64,000 nt of DNA, from the NCBI GenBank assembly GCA_032622095.1, contig CP136069.1:100034278-100098277 (forward strand), given 5' to 3'. The position numbers and the translations under genes were made by a program. Of the stretch, positions 46,107-56,471 are shown in pieces. The number at the start of each line of letters is the position of its first letter. The first letter of the stretch is position 1. The notes beneath the pieces were generated by a model that saw nothing but the letters and a program-made list of their open reading frames with translations, was not told where the DNA came from and did no database searches. Origin of the DNA: Siphonodentalium dalli (Eukaryota > Mollusca > Scaphopoda > Gadilida > Siphonodentaliidae).

Positions 46107-47101
46107 AACACCAAAAAAGGAGGAAGAACAGGAGGTGAAAAATGAACAGCCTGAGCCCAAAGAAATCGAAAAGGAACCACCCAAAAGGGAAGAGAAAGTG
46201 GTTAAGGAGGAACGGGACAAGGAGAAAGAGAAGAAAGAAAGGAAAGAGAATGAAAAATCGGACAGGCCTGCAACAAAAAAATTCAAGGAGGACCTAAGGG
46301 ATAGACCTGATCGGGGACAACCCAGTCGCACGCGAGAGTATGTCAGAGGTTATGGAAGAGGCAATCGCCCCCGTGGAAGAGGGGGTTCTCATCCTGGACG
46401 AGGCAGAGGGCATCCAAATGCTTCATCCTGGGACTACCGAAGTTACGAGAGAGATATGAGAATGAACAGTTATGACAGAGGAGGCCACGATCGAGGAGGC
46501 CACGATCGAGGAGGCCACGATCGAGGAGGCCACGATCGAGGAGGCCACGATCGAGGAGGCCACGATCGAGGTGGCCACGATCGAGGAGGCCACGATAGAG
46601 GTGGTTACGATAGAGCCAGTCATGATCGAGGCGCTCATGACAGGGGTGGTCGTTATAGAAATGACAATAGGGGTTATAACAATTTCTATCAGACACAGGG
46701 AAAGAAGCCAGATCATGATGAGAACGAGGTTGTGGACTCGAGGCGTCGGAGGAAAGATGAGGAAAGTGATGTTTCTCTTGATGACACTAGCGGTGGATCC
46801 TACAGTGAAAGTTCAAGTGAGCGAACCTCAGAAAACAGAGATATTAGAAATCAGAATAAGGAAAACAAAGACCCAAAATCGCCATCTCATGATGGTCCTG
46901 AAAAAATCCCTTACAGAGAGAGGAAATCTGGGCAGGGAAACGACAGGGCCCCCTCCAGGGGCCGTCCTTCTCATCAAGGAAAGGACAACCGGGAGGGGGT
47001 GAAAAAAGGTCTTGATTACAATGATGAATCTGCATACCGAAATAAATGGACAGATGGGAATGTCATGGTACAGAGGGGTGAGCCTTCAAGGCGAGGAAGA
47101 G
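46107..47101 (+). CDS. PRRC2: PRRC2-like, in-window exon 10 (K/E tract, RGG region, HDR repeats)
   Basis: Acceptor CGCTTCAG, donor AGAG|GTATAA, phase 2 in and 1 out; at 995 nt it is the largest exon. Order: K/E-rich tract (EKEPPKREEKVVKEERD), Arg/Gly region (YGRGNRPRGRGGSHPGRGRG), DYRSYERDMR (compare human FRSYREFRGD), eight exact GGHDR pentapeptides plus four variants (46480-46659), then RRRRKDEESDVS with a Ser/Glu-rich stretch, a proline/arginine linker, and finally EPSRRGRG, matching the family's VPSRRGRGGG. RGG regions bind RNA and are common methylation targets; here RNA binding is inferred from the family. The opposite-strand and +1 frames across the pentapeptide repeat are open only because of the 15-bp periodicity. 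Confidence 0.93.
46480..46659 (+). repeat. In-frame 15-bp coding minisatellite (GGHDR)
   Basis: Eight near-identical units (GGCCACGATCGAGG core), one synonymous G-to-T variant (unit 7), then four diverged units (GGYDR, ASHDR, GAHDR, GGRYR). The homogeneous left part and diverged right part suggest recent expansion. Length variation would stay in frame. Confidence 0.95.
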
Positions 47102-47660
47102 GTATAATATCCTGTTAGTTAATTTCATTAAAACCAGAAAATCTGACCTGATGAGCACCCCACCTCTTCTTCTTGTAACATCAACAATTTAACCCTTTCA
47201 TGACAGGAGCTCTGCAGTGCTCATGCAGGGCCGAAAAATCTATTGGCCAATTCTGATTTTTTTTGGCCAAAATTAAATCTTAAATTAAATCCTCATTTTC
47301 TGGTCTCACAATTAATGAATATTTTGGTTTATTTAACATCTAACATTCTATATAATTATGCCCACACCTTAAAATACTGTGTCTAGACTTTGACTCTTTT
47401 TGTGCTGGAATAATTTTTAGGTTAAAAATCACCTTCATCTGGGCAGAATATACAACGTCGGTCCAGAAACATGCCTATATGAACATATATGAGCGAGGTC
47501 AAGGACACGGTCACGCATGAAATTGAACCCACCCATATTGTTCCCGGATCAAAGTAGGCCTACATACCAAATTTGAGTCGGATCAGTCGAGCAGTTTTCG
47601 AGTCTATAACACACGTATACATACATAGAGACAGAAGTTCCAAAATATATAATTGATATA

Positions 47661-48014
47661 TTAAAGGGGTACTGTACACTAAATCCTGCCATTTATGGTA
47701 CCATCTCCTTTTATACTCAACAGAATATATGCAACATATGAATGAATTTGAACCATGGATTTGTGCAAAATACACTTGTGTGCTCTATGAACAATGCAAA
47801 CAACATGGTAATTATAATGAAAATGGATTTATGACTGGAGTCATAAACTCATTTTCATTATTATTACCATGTTGTTTGCATCGTTAATAGAGCGCATGAG
47901 TGTATTTTACACTAACCCATGGCTTAAATTCATTCATTTGTTGCATATAGTCTGTTAAGTATAAAATGAGATGAATCCACAAACAGCCAGATTTAGTGTA
48001 CAGCAAACCTTTAA
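47661..48014. mobile_element. 354-bp foldback MITE with TTAA termini
   Basis: Left arm about 47661-47825 and right arm about 47851-48014 are near-complete reverse complements around a short spacer (TTTATGACTGGAGTCATAAA, itself a palindrome). Termini TTAAAGGGGTACTGTACACT and AGTGTACAGCAAACCTTTAA. As RNA it would fold into one long hairpin within intron 10. A one-armed relative lies at 43395. Confidence 0.85.
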
Positions 48015-48821
48015 AAGAGGGAATATACAATAACTTGAATATATAACAAGCCAAATATGGGTGGGTACTTTTGTGGGTTTTTGAAAAAAGGCACTTGTCG
48101 TGCTCAAAGTAAAAATTTCAAGCGAATATTATTAACCATAACATGGAAATGTCAAAACTCAACTGTCATGCCAGTTCAAATAGAAAGCCGATCTTTAATA
48201 GTTAGGCGAACAGTTCAGGCAATCAACGGGCTCATACCAAAGATACTGTAGGCGATTGTGACACACAGGCAATTGGAATATAACATGTTGGACTTAAAAC
48301 CACCATGTGTGTCTGTTGTACGTTGCATGGAATACCATAAAAACCTGTCGCGAGCCCCTATTTGATTGAAAAAGCACACACATGCTCATTGGCAGTAGTC
48401 GTTTCTACAATGTCCTATCTTTTGAAGGCAAAGGGTGTTCTGCATCAGTAGATTTTGTAATGCAGATTAGTAATATGTACTGAAGATGGCTCCTCTCATC
48501 AGCTGGTCATCTATATTGATTGACAGCATGGTCAAATCAAATGGCAGGTTGAAATGCAGTTGTGAGCGCCACTCAAGTAGTAGGACGTTTCCAAATTCCA
48601 AACAACTTTGTATCTCAGTTGTCTCTTTCTTTGATTGTGTGTCAAGCCATTTAATTGGGGCAGATTATATGTAAGTGTAAAGAGCCAGTATAAGTAGTTG
48701 ATTAATCCTTGAATACATGTACATTGTAGCTGTCGCTTCTGGGTATTTCAATGTTTCCTCATCAGTATGTATTTGTGTATCTTCTTGTGATAGCATGCCC
48801 AAACTCTCTCTCTATATATAT

Positions 48822-49515
48822 ATACTAGCCGATGAGCCCGACGTTGTCCGGGCTATTCAAAAACCAAATTTCAAGTCGATAGCTCTACCCAGCCCGACGT
48901 TGTCCGGGCTTATTCAAACACCAAATTTCAAGTCGATAGCTCTACCCGTTTCAGAGATCTGGTCTGCGCATGCGCGAAGCTGGCGTTGCACGGGCTCGGC
49001 GACCCAATAAAATTCGTATCCGGGGCAAGATACATTCACATACCAAATTTCAAGTCGATAGCTCCACCCATTTCCGAGATCTCGTCTGCGCATGCGCGAA
49101 GCTGGCGTCGCACGGGCTCGGCGACCCGATAAAATTTGTATCCGGGGCAAGATACATTCACATACCAAATTTCAAGTCGATAGCTCCACCCGTTTCCGAG
49201 ATCTTGTCTGCGCATGTGCGAAGCTGGCGACGCACGGGCTCGGCGACCCGATAAAATTCATATCCGGGGAAAGATACATTCACATAGCAAATTTCAAGTC
49301 GATAGCTCCACCCGTTTCCGAGATCTCGTCTGCACATGCGCGAAGCGGGCGCCGCACCGGCTCGCCAATACAACGACGACCGCCTGGTCAAACTACACAC
49401 ACACGTACCAAGTTTCGTCCCGATCGGTCGAGAATCGTAGATTTGTATAAATGACATACATACATACATGCAGACAGACATACAGACAGAGGTCTTCAAA
49501 ATATATAGGAGATAT
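48822..49515 (+). repeat. Retroelement-like tail with 122-bp tandem units
   Basis: Opens ACTAGCCGATGAGCCCGACG with a 56-bp direct repeat, then four units of about 122 bp (starting near 48962, 49085, 49207 and 49329), each with CTGCGCATGCGCGAAGC, GGGCTCGGCGACCC and CCAAATTTCAAGTCGATAGC. It ends with CATACATACATACATGCAGA and AAAATATATAGG. A similar start (ACTAGAAGGTGACCCGACTT) and end occur at about 54372-55118. The unit is GC-rich against an AT-rich background. Confidence 0.75.
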
Positions 49516-50503
49516 TTATTCATTATTTTTTTTAATACCGAAATACGAGTGTCTGAAAAGAAATAATGAATTTTAACTTGAGTTTTATATTTCTTTCCAA
49601 ACATGAATGAGATGCAATTCAATTATTTATTTGTCCTCGTCAAATATTTGAAAACAAAACAACATTTAAATTTCAAGATCCAATCCCTTGCAGTCAATAC
49701 CAAATTAGTCAAAAAATTTATGTTCATCATTCCGGTAAAAAAGAATAATTTAAAATAGACACAATCGCAGCCATCGCGAAAACACAAAAACGTCTGAAAA
49801 CGTTGAAATTTTTGCGAGGCTGACAGAAATTTCAAAAGGTGTTAAATTTCTTCTTTTCAAATTTAGCTTTAGTAGGAAACAGCACGCATTGTTCATATTA
49901 ACCACATAACCGAATTTTAGTCGATTGGATTATATGCTGTTACTAGTGAAGCCTATTAAATGCGTTTGCAATGACATGTTCACTCTCCCAACAATACTGT
50001 AGTGGTCATATATGGTAATAAATTTGTGCATAGTGTTTTACTCCATACATTTGGTAACACGACCGCTCTGTGCGATATATTGATACATGTACTTGTATAT
50101 ATTTTTAAAACCCTTGTACATGAAACAAATCTTAAGCTCAAAGGTGCAATAAAATGCCCAATTTAGAATGAACAAAGTTGTCACTATATGATTTTTGGTT
50201 GTCTGAGCGTTGGGGAAATGACACGTAATTAGTGAACGTAAATAAAACAAAATTGAAATCAACTATGTAACTCATCTGTATAATTTTCGAGGCGGTGATC
50301 ATAATCTTAAATGCTGCATATGTTGTGTTGATTCTTAACAGCATGGTCTGCGTTAAACTTAAATGCGGTCTGCTGAATTTTAACGCTTTCCTAACTTACT
50401 CAATGCTTTATCAATGCAATGAGCACGTTGCATTGACCGCGTTAAAGGGACATTTATTTTGAGAATGTGTATGACTAATTTGTTTATTCTTGAATTTTTT
50501 CAG

Positions 50504-50612
50504 GAGGGTCAGCAATGAGAGGAAGTAGGAGTGCTCCACCCAGGGGTCGAAGTCCATATGGAGCTGGCAAGGTCTTCTCAGAAAGAAAGACTGATGGACG
50601 TGATGGTCCGAA
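50504..50612 (+). CDS. PRRC2: PRRC2-like, in-window exon 11
   Basis: Acceptor TTTTTTCAG, donor CCGAA|GTTAGT, phase 1 in and 2 out. It encodes GSAMRGSRSAPPRGRSPYGA and ends with DGRDGPK. It directly continues SRRGRG from the previous exon into GGSAMRG, as in vertebrate PRRC2. RS/RGR motifs suggest RNA contact or SR-kinase sites. An alternative GT four bases downstream would give the wrong phase for the next exon. Confidence 0.88.
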
Positions 50613-50644
50613 GTTAGTACTTTATTTGTGGTTCCACATAGCAG

Positions 50645-50783
50645 GCTTTCCCCCAGACCCTGTATCCGCCGAGGGGAAAATGCAGTCAATGTGTTCAATG
50701 TCGTGGAAACACTAGTGGACCTACTTTTGTTGTATCGGCCAATAGAAGAATCAGAGAGTAGATTTGCTGATCGTTTTGCATCC
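50645..50783 (+). repeat. Dispersed repeat, left part, split by insertions
   Basis: Nearly the same sequence as 63590-63732 (CCTGTATCCGCCGAGGGG, AAACACTAGTGGACCTACTT, GCTGATCGTTTTGCATCC). The uninterrupted copy at 63567 continues ATTTTCTACCTAAG, which here appears only at 56472, so everything between is inserted. Confidence 0.85.
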
Positions 50784-53700
50784 ATATTTCCGCTAAAGGA
50801 AGCCGTTCACACTGAACTATATGGATATATGTCCTGCGTTTGTAAACCATAGCAGAAAGGGGTTAACTTTTTGTGGTCGCCTACCATTGGCTTGCTCGGA
50901 ATCAGTCACGCATGCGCAGTCCCATTATAACGCACTTTACAGATTGAATTAGTCAGTTTATTTTCTGCTATGAAACCGAACGGAAGTCTAAAGGGAGTAT
51001 TGTTCCGAATTTGTCGTTTAACAACTAAACAAATTCAATTTATCGATACAATAATTACTGGTCGCCTACACGTTATTTTTTAGAATTATTGTTTCGAATT
51101 CACGGACCGTTTCGCTTCAAACATACAATTGTCTGTGTTTTCAAACAGGCGGCGGACTTAAAAAAATTTGAATATGAAAATCGACATTTCGCCATAATCA
51201 GCCGCCATTTCAAGGCCTTACGAGGCGCATAGATTATTGTGAGCAATTCATCTATGTAATTATTATAGAACCTATAAGGTATGATATAATTTGTCAGATA
51301 TAAAAAATGCCACGTGATTCGCTACCGGAAGTCTCCTAATTTCGTGGGAATTTATTTACGCGTGGACATTTATTTAGCAATAATTACCATCGCTACTGAC
51401 GCTATCTATCATACTGTTATGAACAACATTCTTTCTCACGATACTTGGTTGTTTTATGGTTCAATACAACTGATCCGGATGTGTTGGTCACATTTGAACT
51501 TAAAGTTGATTACATCTTGGTTTATCAATGTAAAAACAGATACCTAAGAATAACAGTAGTGTCATTATTACTTTAATAAATTGACAGAGATTGATATTGG
51601 ACAAGTGTTATAATTCTGTTCATGGTTTGATTCTCGTAACGGAGCATCACCTTCAATGTAACAATCTCAGCCATGTGTTAGCGGACCGGGGATCGCACCC
51701 TGGTCAGGGTATTCTGACAGAAATCAGAACTCGGTCCGATACCAAGTTTGTCAGGCTAACAAGTCCTATTCGAGATTACTGAATAAAATCCGAATGCAAA
51801 TGCCGACTTTCCCCATTACAACACTTGTTCAGGTATGTTGTCGTGGGTGCACTACGCTGTGCGATCGGGTGTGGACAATTAAAACTTAATGGCTGACCCA
51901 TGTACACACCTAGGTGTGTGCATGTTAAAGAACACTACTGGAGTCACTGGAACTCATCAACACAACATGCTTTCACAAAATACTTTGTGTTTTCTGTTTC
52001 AATACTGTCACACATGTCTCCTATGATTTAGATGTGTTTGTCGATGCTTGAAGTTGACTACAGTTTATCAATATCAGAAAAATAACGACTGTCGTGGTAC
52101 TAAGATTCGTTAGTGTCATTAATTTCAGACAGGGATTGACATCTGACAAGAGTCAGAATTCTGTTGAGTACATGATTCGATTCTCGTACAGTGCTTCAAC
52201 TTCACTGTCAAATTTTGAACTGCTAGCATTTAATGATTGCAAGCATGACACTAAACTTAATCGTGATGACAGTTTCACTATTGTCTCAATTCCAGATTTT
52301 AGTTATTATTCTGAATTGTATCCAAAATTTACCCATCCTTTCAAAATTGCTGGGTTGTTTCTCGACTAAATGGTGTCTCCTTCCGGAATACAAACATAAT
52401 TGCTTTCCTTCCTGTGCAGGAAATTGGGACACAAAATTACAAATCATGGGTGCTCCGGTTTGCATTCTCTAGAGTAAGGCAAGAAGCTTATCGTCACTCT
52501 GACAGTGTTTAATCGTGGTTTCACTATCTACACATATATTTGAAGATACTTTGGTTTAAAAAACCTTTCCCCTTCTTGATTCAATTATGAGAATGATTCC
52601 AGCCTGACAGGTATTTAGAATCGTGGTGACTTGACCCCTCCAGTTAACTGGCCCACTGTCAATAACTGGCGACCGTGGCCTGGATGATGTTCCCCAATAA
52701 ATAACAATATAATAGCAGTGGTATTCCAAGACGAGGAAGGTGGGGGGAGACATTATTTATGGCAAGTAACCATATCAAATGTGAGCTTGGTACAAGAACA
52801 GGCTGTACATCCAATACAGCATGCATTGTTCATAAAGGGCATGGTAGGTGTTTTGAAGGTATTCATGGACTAGCTGGAGTATTCAAATATATACGTGTCC
52901 CGAACTTTCATACCGTTGATATGGCGAATAGACTTCACACACAAATGAAGCATATTTTGCATGGAAAGCATTTATATTGTCACGTGTCCCACGACCACTG
53001 CCAATAGCCTTTCCGACAAGAGTCCATCAGCATGGCTCTTCATACTTATATTGCCCATATCAATTTGATTATCTGGCACATAGACAATAAAACAGGCAAA
53101 GACGTTTACGCTGTCCAGCTAAGCTTTCGAGGAAGCTCATTGACCAGCATTACCGACCTTTCCTAAGACACAGGCAGGGGACCACCCAGTACGAGTGGAT
53201 CCCATCCCCATGGCACCAGATTCCCGATCGTAAGGGCCTGAAACCATGCTGCCAACTCTGCGCATTTCGGTCTATGCTGGGTTTGTCCTCTCTTCCTTAA
53301 ACATGCCATAAGCAGGACCACTTAGGTAGGGGGAGTTCCTCTCTATCTTGGCTCTTCAAATTAAAATAAAACAACATTATAAAAGGGATGTGTATCCTTT
53401 ACTAGGAGGATGATAATTTCATTCGTTTCCTTCCTAGGGGAGCCATTTTTAGAGCGGGTCTTCCCCTAGTTTGCTGCATGCTTCACACTAACCGACCTAT
53501 CACACACCTAGGTCGTTCTACTGCATGTTTGGGGGGGGGCAGAGGCTCAGACCTGAATATTCCGTATGGTGACCGTGAAAATTTACCTGTGTTCATCATC
53601 TGACTACATTGTACATCATTTGAACTGATTCCGGTTGTAGAAGGCGCACCTTCATTTCTTAGAATCGGATCGCGGTGGGTATTCCGCTGGGAATGCGGAC

Positions 53701-56160
53701 TGCTCTCAGGTGCCTAGTGGTCGTGATGCCTAATAATAGTAATGTGTGTGGATTTAGGCTGAACATAATACTTGTGATTGCACATTTTGCTGTCTGTCTC
53801 CATTCCAAAGGATGGTGCTCGTTGGGAAATTTCTCCAAAATTAATACTCGTACCAACACTATTGTTTGGCACCTGAGAGTGGCGGTTTGCTTTCTCATTG
53901 GATGCTCTGGTCACCTGCGGTGTTCAGCCATGCGCTCCCGATGCTCATGGCTGTTAGTCATGTTCTCTGAGGGGCTATATATATATCTTTAATGATACAT
54001 TGGATTGTGCCAGGGATCTCTGCTCTGGCTCCAACCATTGGATTGTTGGGCGCAGCTTTAGTAGGGTATTCTAACATGATCTCATGATGACTTATATATC
54101 ACCATGATATATCTATTATATCATTTTATATATCTATATATGCGAAAGATTTGTGTCACCGGGTTTCTGCAATGATATCTTGTGATACATAGGTACCTCA
54201 GAGACATGAGACATGTTCTCTGTGGGGTTGTATATCTATATTTAGTGATACGTTGGATCATGACAGGGAGCTGTGATCTGGCTCCGACCATTAGATTGAT
54301 GGGCGCAGCTTTGGAAGGGCCTTCTGACATGGTCTCATGAGGAAAACTTAATATATATATCCCCCTGATATATATATTACTAGAAGGTGACCCGACTTCG
54401 TCCGGGGTTTGACCTTGAATTGTCTATTTTGAAGGCCAAGGTCAAGTGGGGTCACGATTTGACCCGTCCAAAAACACTGCCCGGTCAAAAGTACCCGACA
54501 ACAGTACCCGTCGAAATCCATCCGGTTTTACCCGATTTGACCTTTTAACCCGATTTGATTTCCACTGAAGTATATAAACGCGCCTCAACGTAAAGATAAA
54601 TTACCATCGGTGCCCGAGATATCGCCAAGACGTCTGAAACAGTCAAATGCATCGGCCTGTTAAGAGTTAACGTGATCTAACTTTATGACCTCTAACGACG
54701 TCATAGAAGTTACGCATTGTTTTTACCCTGATAGAAGATCGTACCACTTCTTCTTAATAATTGAGGCAGATAACTAAAACGGATACATACATATTATATA
54801 TCGTTGGAAAGAGGAAACACGAAAGATTCTCATAGTGTCATTATTATGACTGGCATGTTATTATTCGCGCTGTTTCGAATCGATTTGTAAGCACCGAACT
54901 GAAATATATTAGCGCAAAACGGCGTAAAAACAGATTTGACCTTGGCACGTGAAAAGTTGACCTCGCACGGACAAATTAATAGGCCTATGTTAGTCCTGAC
55001 CCGAAAATACCCCCACATACCAAGTTTCATCGAAATCGGCTGGGCCATTTTCGAGTCCATCGATTACTGACAGACACACACACACACACACAGATCTTCC
55101 AAAATATATAATAGATATCATTTTATATATATATATACGCAATGTGTATATTGTGATACATAGGTACCTCAGAGACATGTGAACGTGTGATAACTGTTCT
55201 AAGGGCAGGACCAGTTCACGCTCCCCCGATTACGCATCCGCGGTCAATCAGTCTGTGGGGAAACGTCTGGTGGAGTAGACTGGGTACTTGGGAGGTCCAG
55301 GACATTTGTCCCCCACCAAACGCCAGCGGTTCTGGGCGCTAAAGCTGCCAAATCGCGTGCCTACAAATCGACACCGGCAGATGGGCCTCCGGCAGCTTAA
55401 GCGTAGGGCAGGGGCCGTACCCATGAGTTAAAGCGCCGCGTCCCCCTGGCCATGCTCGTCTTAACGACAAAATGCGACCTTGCCTGCCACTCCTCCGTGA
55501 AGGGATCGGAGAACAATGACCTCTCCCCACCCTCCAGCTTGGCCAGGATATTAGCTTGGGCATGACCACCTGCAGCATGCGATGGTGGGGGCTCCCTCTG
55601 ATCCGATGGCTTGACTCGCTTATAGTTGTCTAACCCATTTGGGCTAATGGGCTCTCCATTTGATACCTGTGCCACAGATTGGGCATCAGGTTATCTGCCA
55701 TTTGCATTGGCGAACAGCAGTTAGTTAACTCCTAATGTTGGTTGTCTTGCCATCTTCGGAGTGGGCCTCCTCCAGTGCAGGTCGTTATGTCGCTAAGGCG
55801 GAGAGGGAGTTAGTCTCCTCGCATCTCAAATCGGCTGGATTCTTAGAACTGACAGATAAAGAAAAGAGAATTGCTCGGTTCGCTCGCAATTCTGAATTGA
55901 ATGGCACCACCTGGGATGTTGCTTCCAAAAACAAGGGGGAGAGGTACATGTTTGAGAAATATAGCACTCTAATTATATGAGTTATTTCACGTAACTAATC
56001 ATAACAGATTCATTAAAGAGTTCATATTTAGGTCAATCTGTTTTAGAAGAGTGCATTCCCTCAAAAAATTTGGCTATTAACTTTATTGCTCGTGCCTCCT
56101 CCTGGGCTTGCATTCTAATCCATATAGTTCAGTGTGAACGGCTTCCTTTAGCGGAAATAT
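50784..56160. mobile_element. 5.4 kb transposon-like element with perfect 43-bp terminal inverted repeats
   Basis: Termini 50784-50826 and 56118-56160 are exact reverse complements (ATATTTCCGCTAAAGGAAGC...). The next ~140 bp inside the left end matches, inverted, the interior of the neighbouring 311-bp element. The interior has repeated blocks of its own: a TGGCTCCRACCATTRGATTG unit twice (about 53965-54090 and 54205-54345), GATACATAGGTACCTCAGAG at 54183 and 55156, and a secondary insertion-like segment at 54368-55118 with a (CA)n run. Frames of 60-105 codons exist but none resembles a transposase to me. The superfamily is undetermined. Confidence 0.75.
54368..55118. repeat. ACTAG-started repeat nested in the 5.4 kb element
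   Basis: Starts ACTAGAAGGTGACCCGACTT and ends with (CA)n, CAGATCTTCC and AAAATATATAATAGAT. Read on the reverse strand it contains the widespread phrase CCGATTTCGATGAAACTTGG. A relative is at 48822-49515. It interrupts a local repeat carrying TGATACATAGGTACCTCAGA on both sides. Confidence 0.55.
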
Positions 56161-56471
56161 GATATTTAAAAAAATATAATATATATTTCCTTAAAGAAAG
56201 CCTGAACACTGAACTATCATTGGGGCCTCCCATGGCGGTGCCATTCCAAACCCCGCAACTCGCCAATCTTCTGATTGAGTTGAAAATAAACTGACTAATT
56301 CAATCTGTAAAGTGCGTTATATTGCGTGACTGATTCCAAGCAAGCCAATGGTAGGCGACCACAAAAAGTTAACCCCTTTCTACTATGGTTTACAAACGCA
56401 GGACATATATCCATATAGTTCAGTGTTCAGGCTTTCTTTAAGGAAATATATATTATATTTTTTTAAATATC
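56161..56471. mobile_element. 311-bp MITE with perfect 57-bp terminal inverted repeats
   Basis: Arms 56161-56217 and 56415-56471 are exact reverse complements (GATATTTAAAAAAATATAAT...). The inner part of the arm (ATTTCCTTAAAGAAAGCCTG) is a diverged version of the 5.4 kb element's terminus (ATTTCCGCTAAAGGAAGCCG), and the interior matches that element's left end in reverse. It abuts the larger element with no spacer and was probably mobilised by the same transposase. Confidence 0.85.

Larger units (their letters stand above)
47102..50503 (+). other. Intron 10 (3.4 kb)
   Basis: Holds a 3' fragment of a repeat ending near 47660 (ACCAAATTTGAGTCGGATCA then CATACATACATAGAG), a foldback MITE, a 122-bp tandem array, and otherwise AT-rich sequence with nothing recognisable (48015-48820 and 49520-50500). 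Confidence 0.6.

Noticed and set aside
46472..47002. A 176-codon frame (IEEATIEEATIEE repeats) in another + frame, and minus-strand frames of 97-117 codons over the same place
   Set aside because: They arise because a 15-bp in-frame repeat keeps all frames open. Splice phases and family homology select the GGHDR frame.
48914..49622. Overlapping frames of 78-154 codons on both strands
   Set aside because: All derive from the 122-bp tandem unit, whose length is not a multiple of three, so the frames are repeat artefacts.
50613..50616. Alternative exon 11 donor four bases downstream (TTA|GTACTT)
   Set aside because: It would end exon 11 in phase 0, whereas the strongly supported exon 12 needs phase 2.
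51660..52200. tRNA-derived SINE suggested by TTTGATTCTCG and ATTCGATTCTCG (B-box-like)
   Set aside because: No A box or cloverleaf could be drawn. The phrase simply occurs in two related internal repeats of the 5.4 kb element.
55397..55980. Frames of 81-92 codons near the right end of the 5.4 kb element as transposase or reverse-transcriptase remnants
   Set aside because: The peptides look protein-like (for example HLKSAGFLELTDKEKRIARF), but I see no catalytic motif and cannot assign a family from sequence alone.
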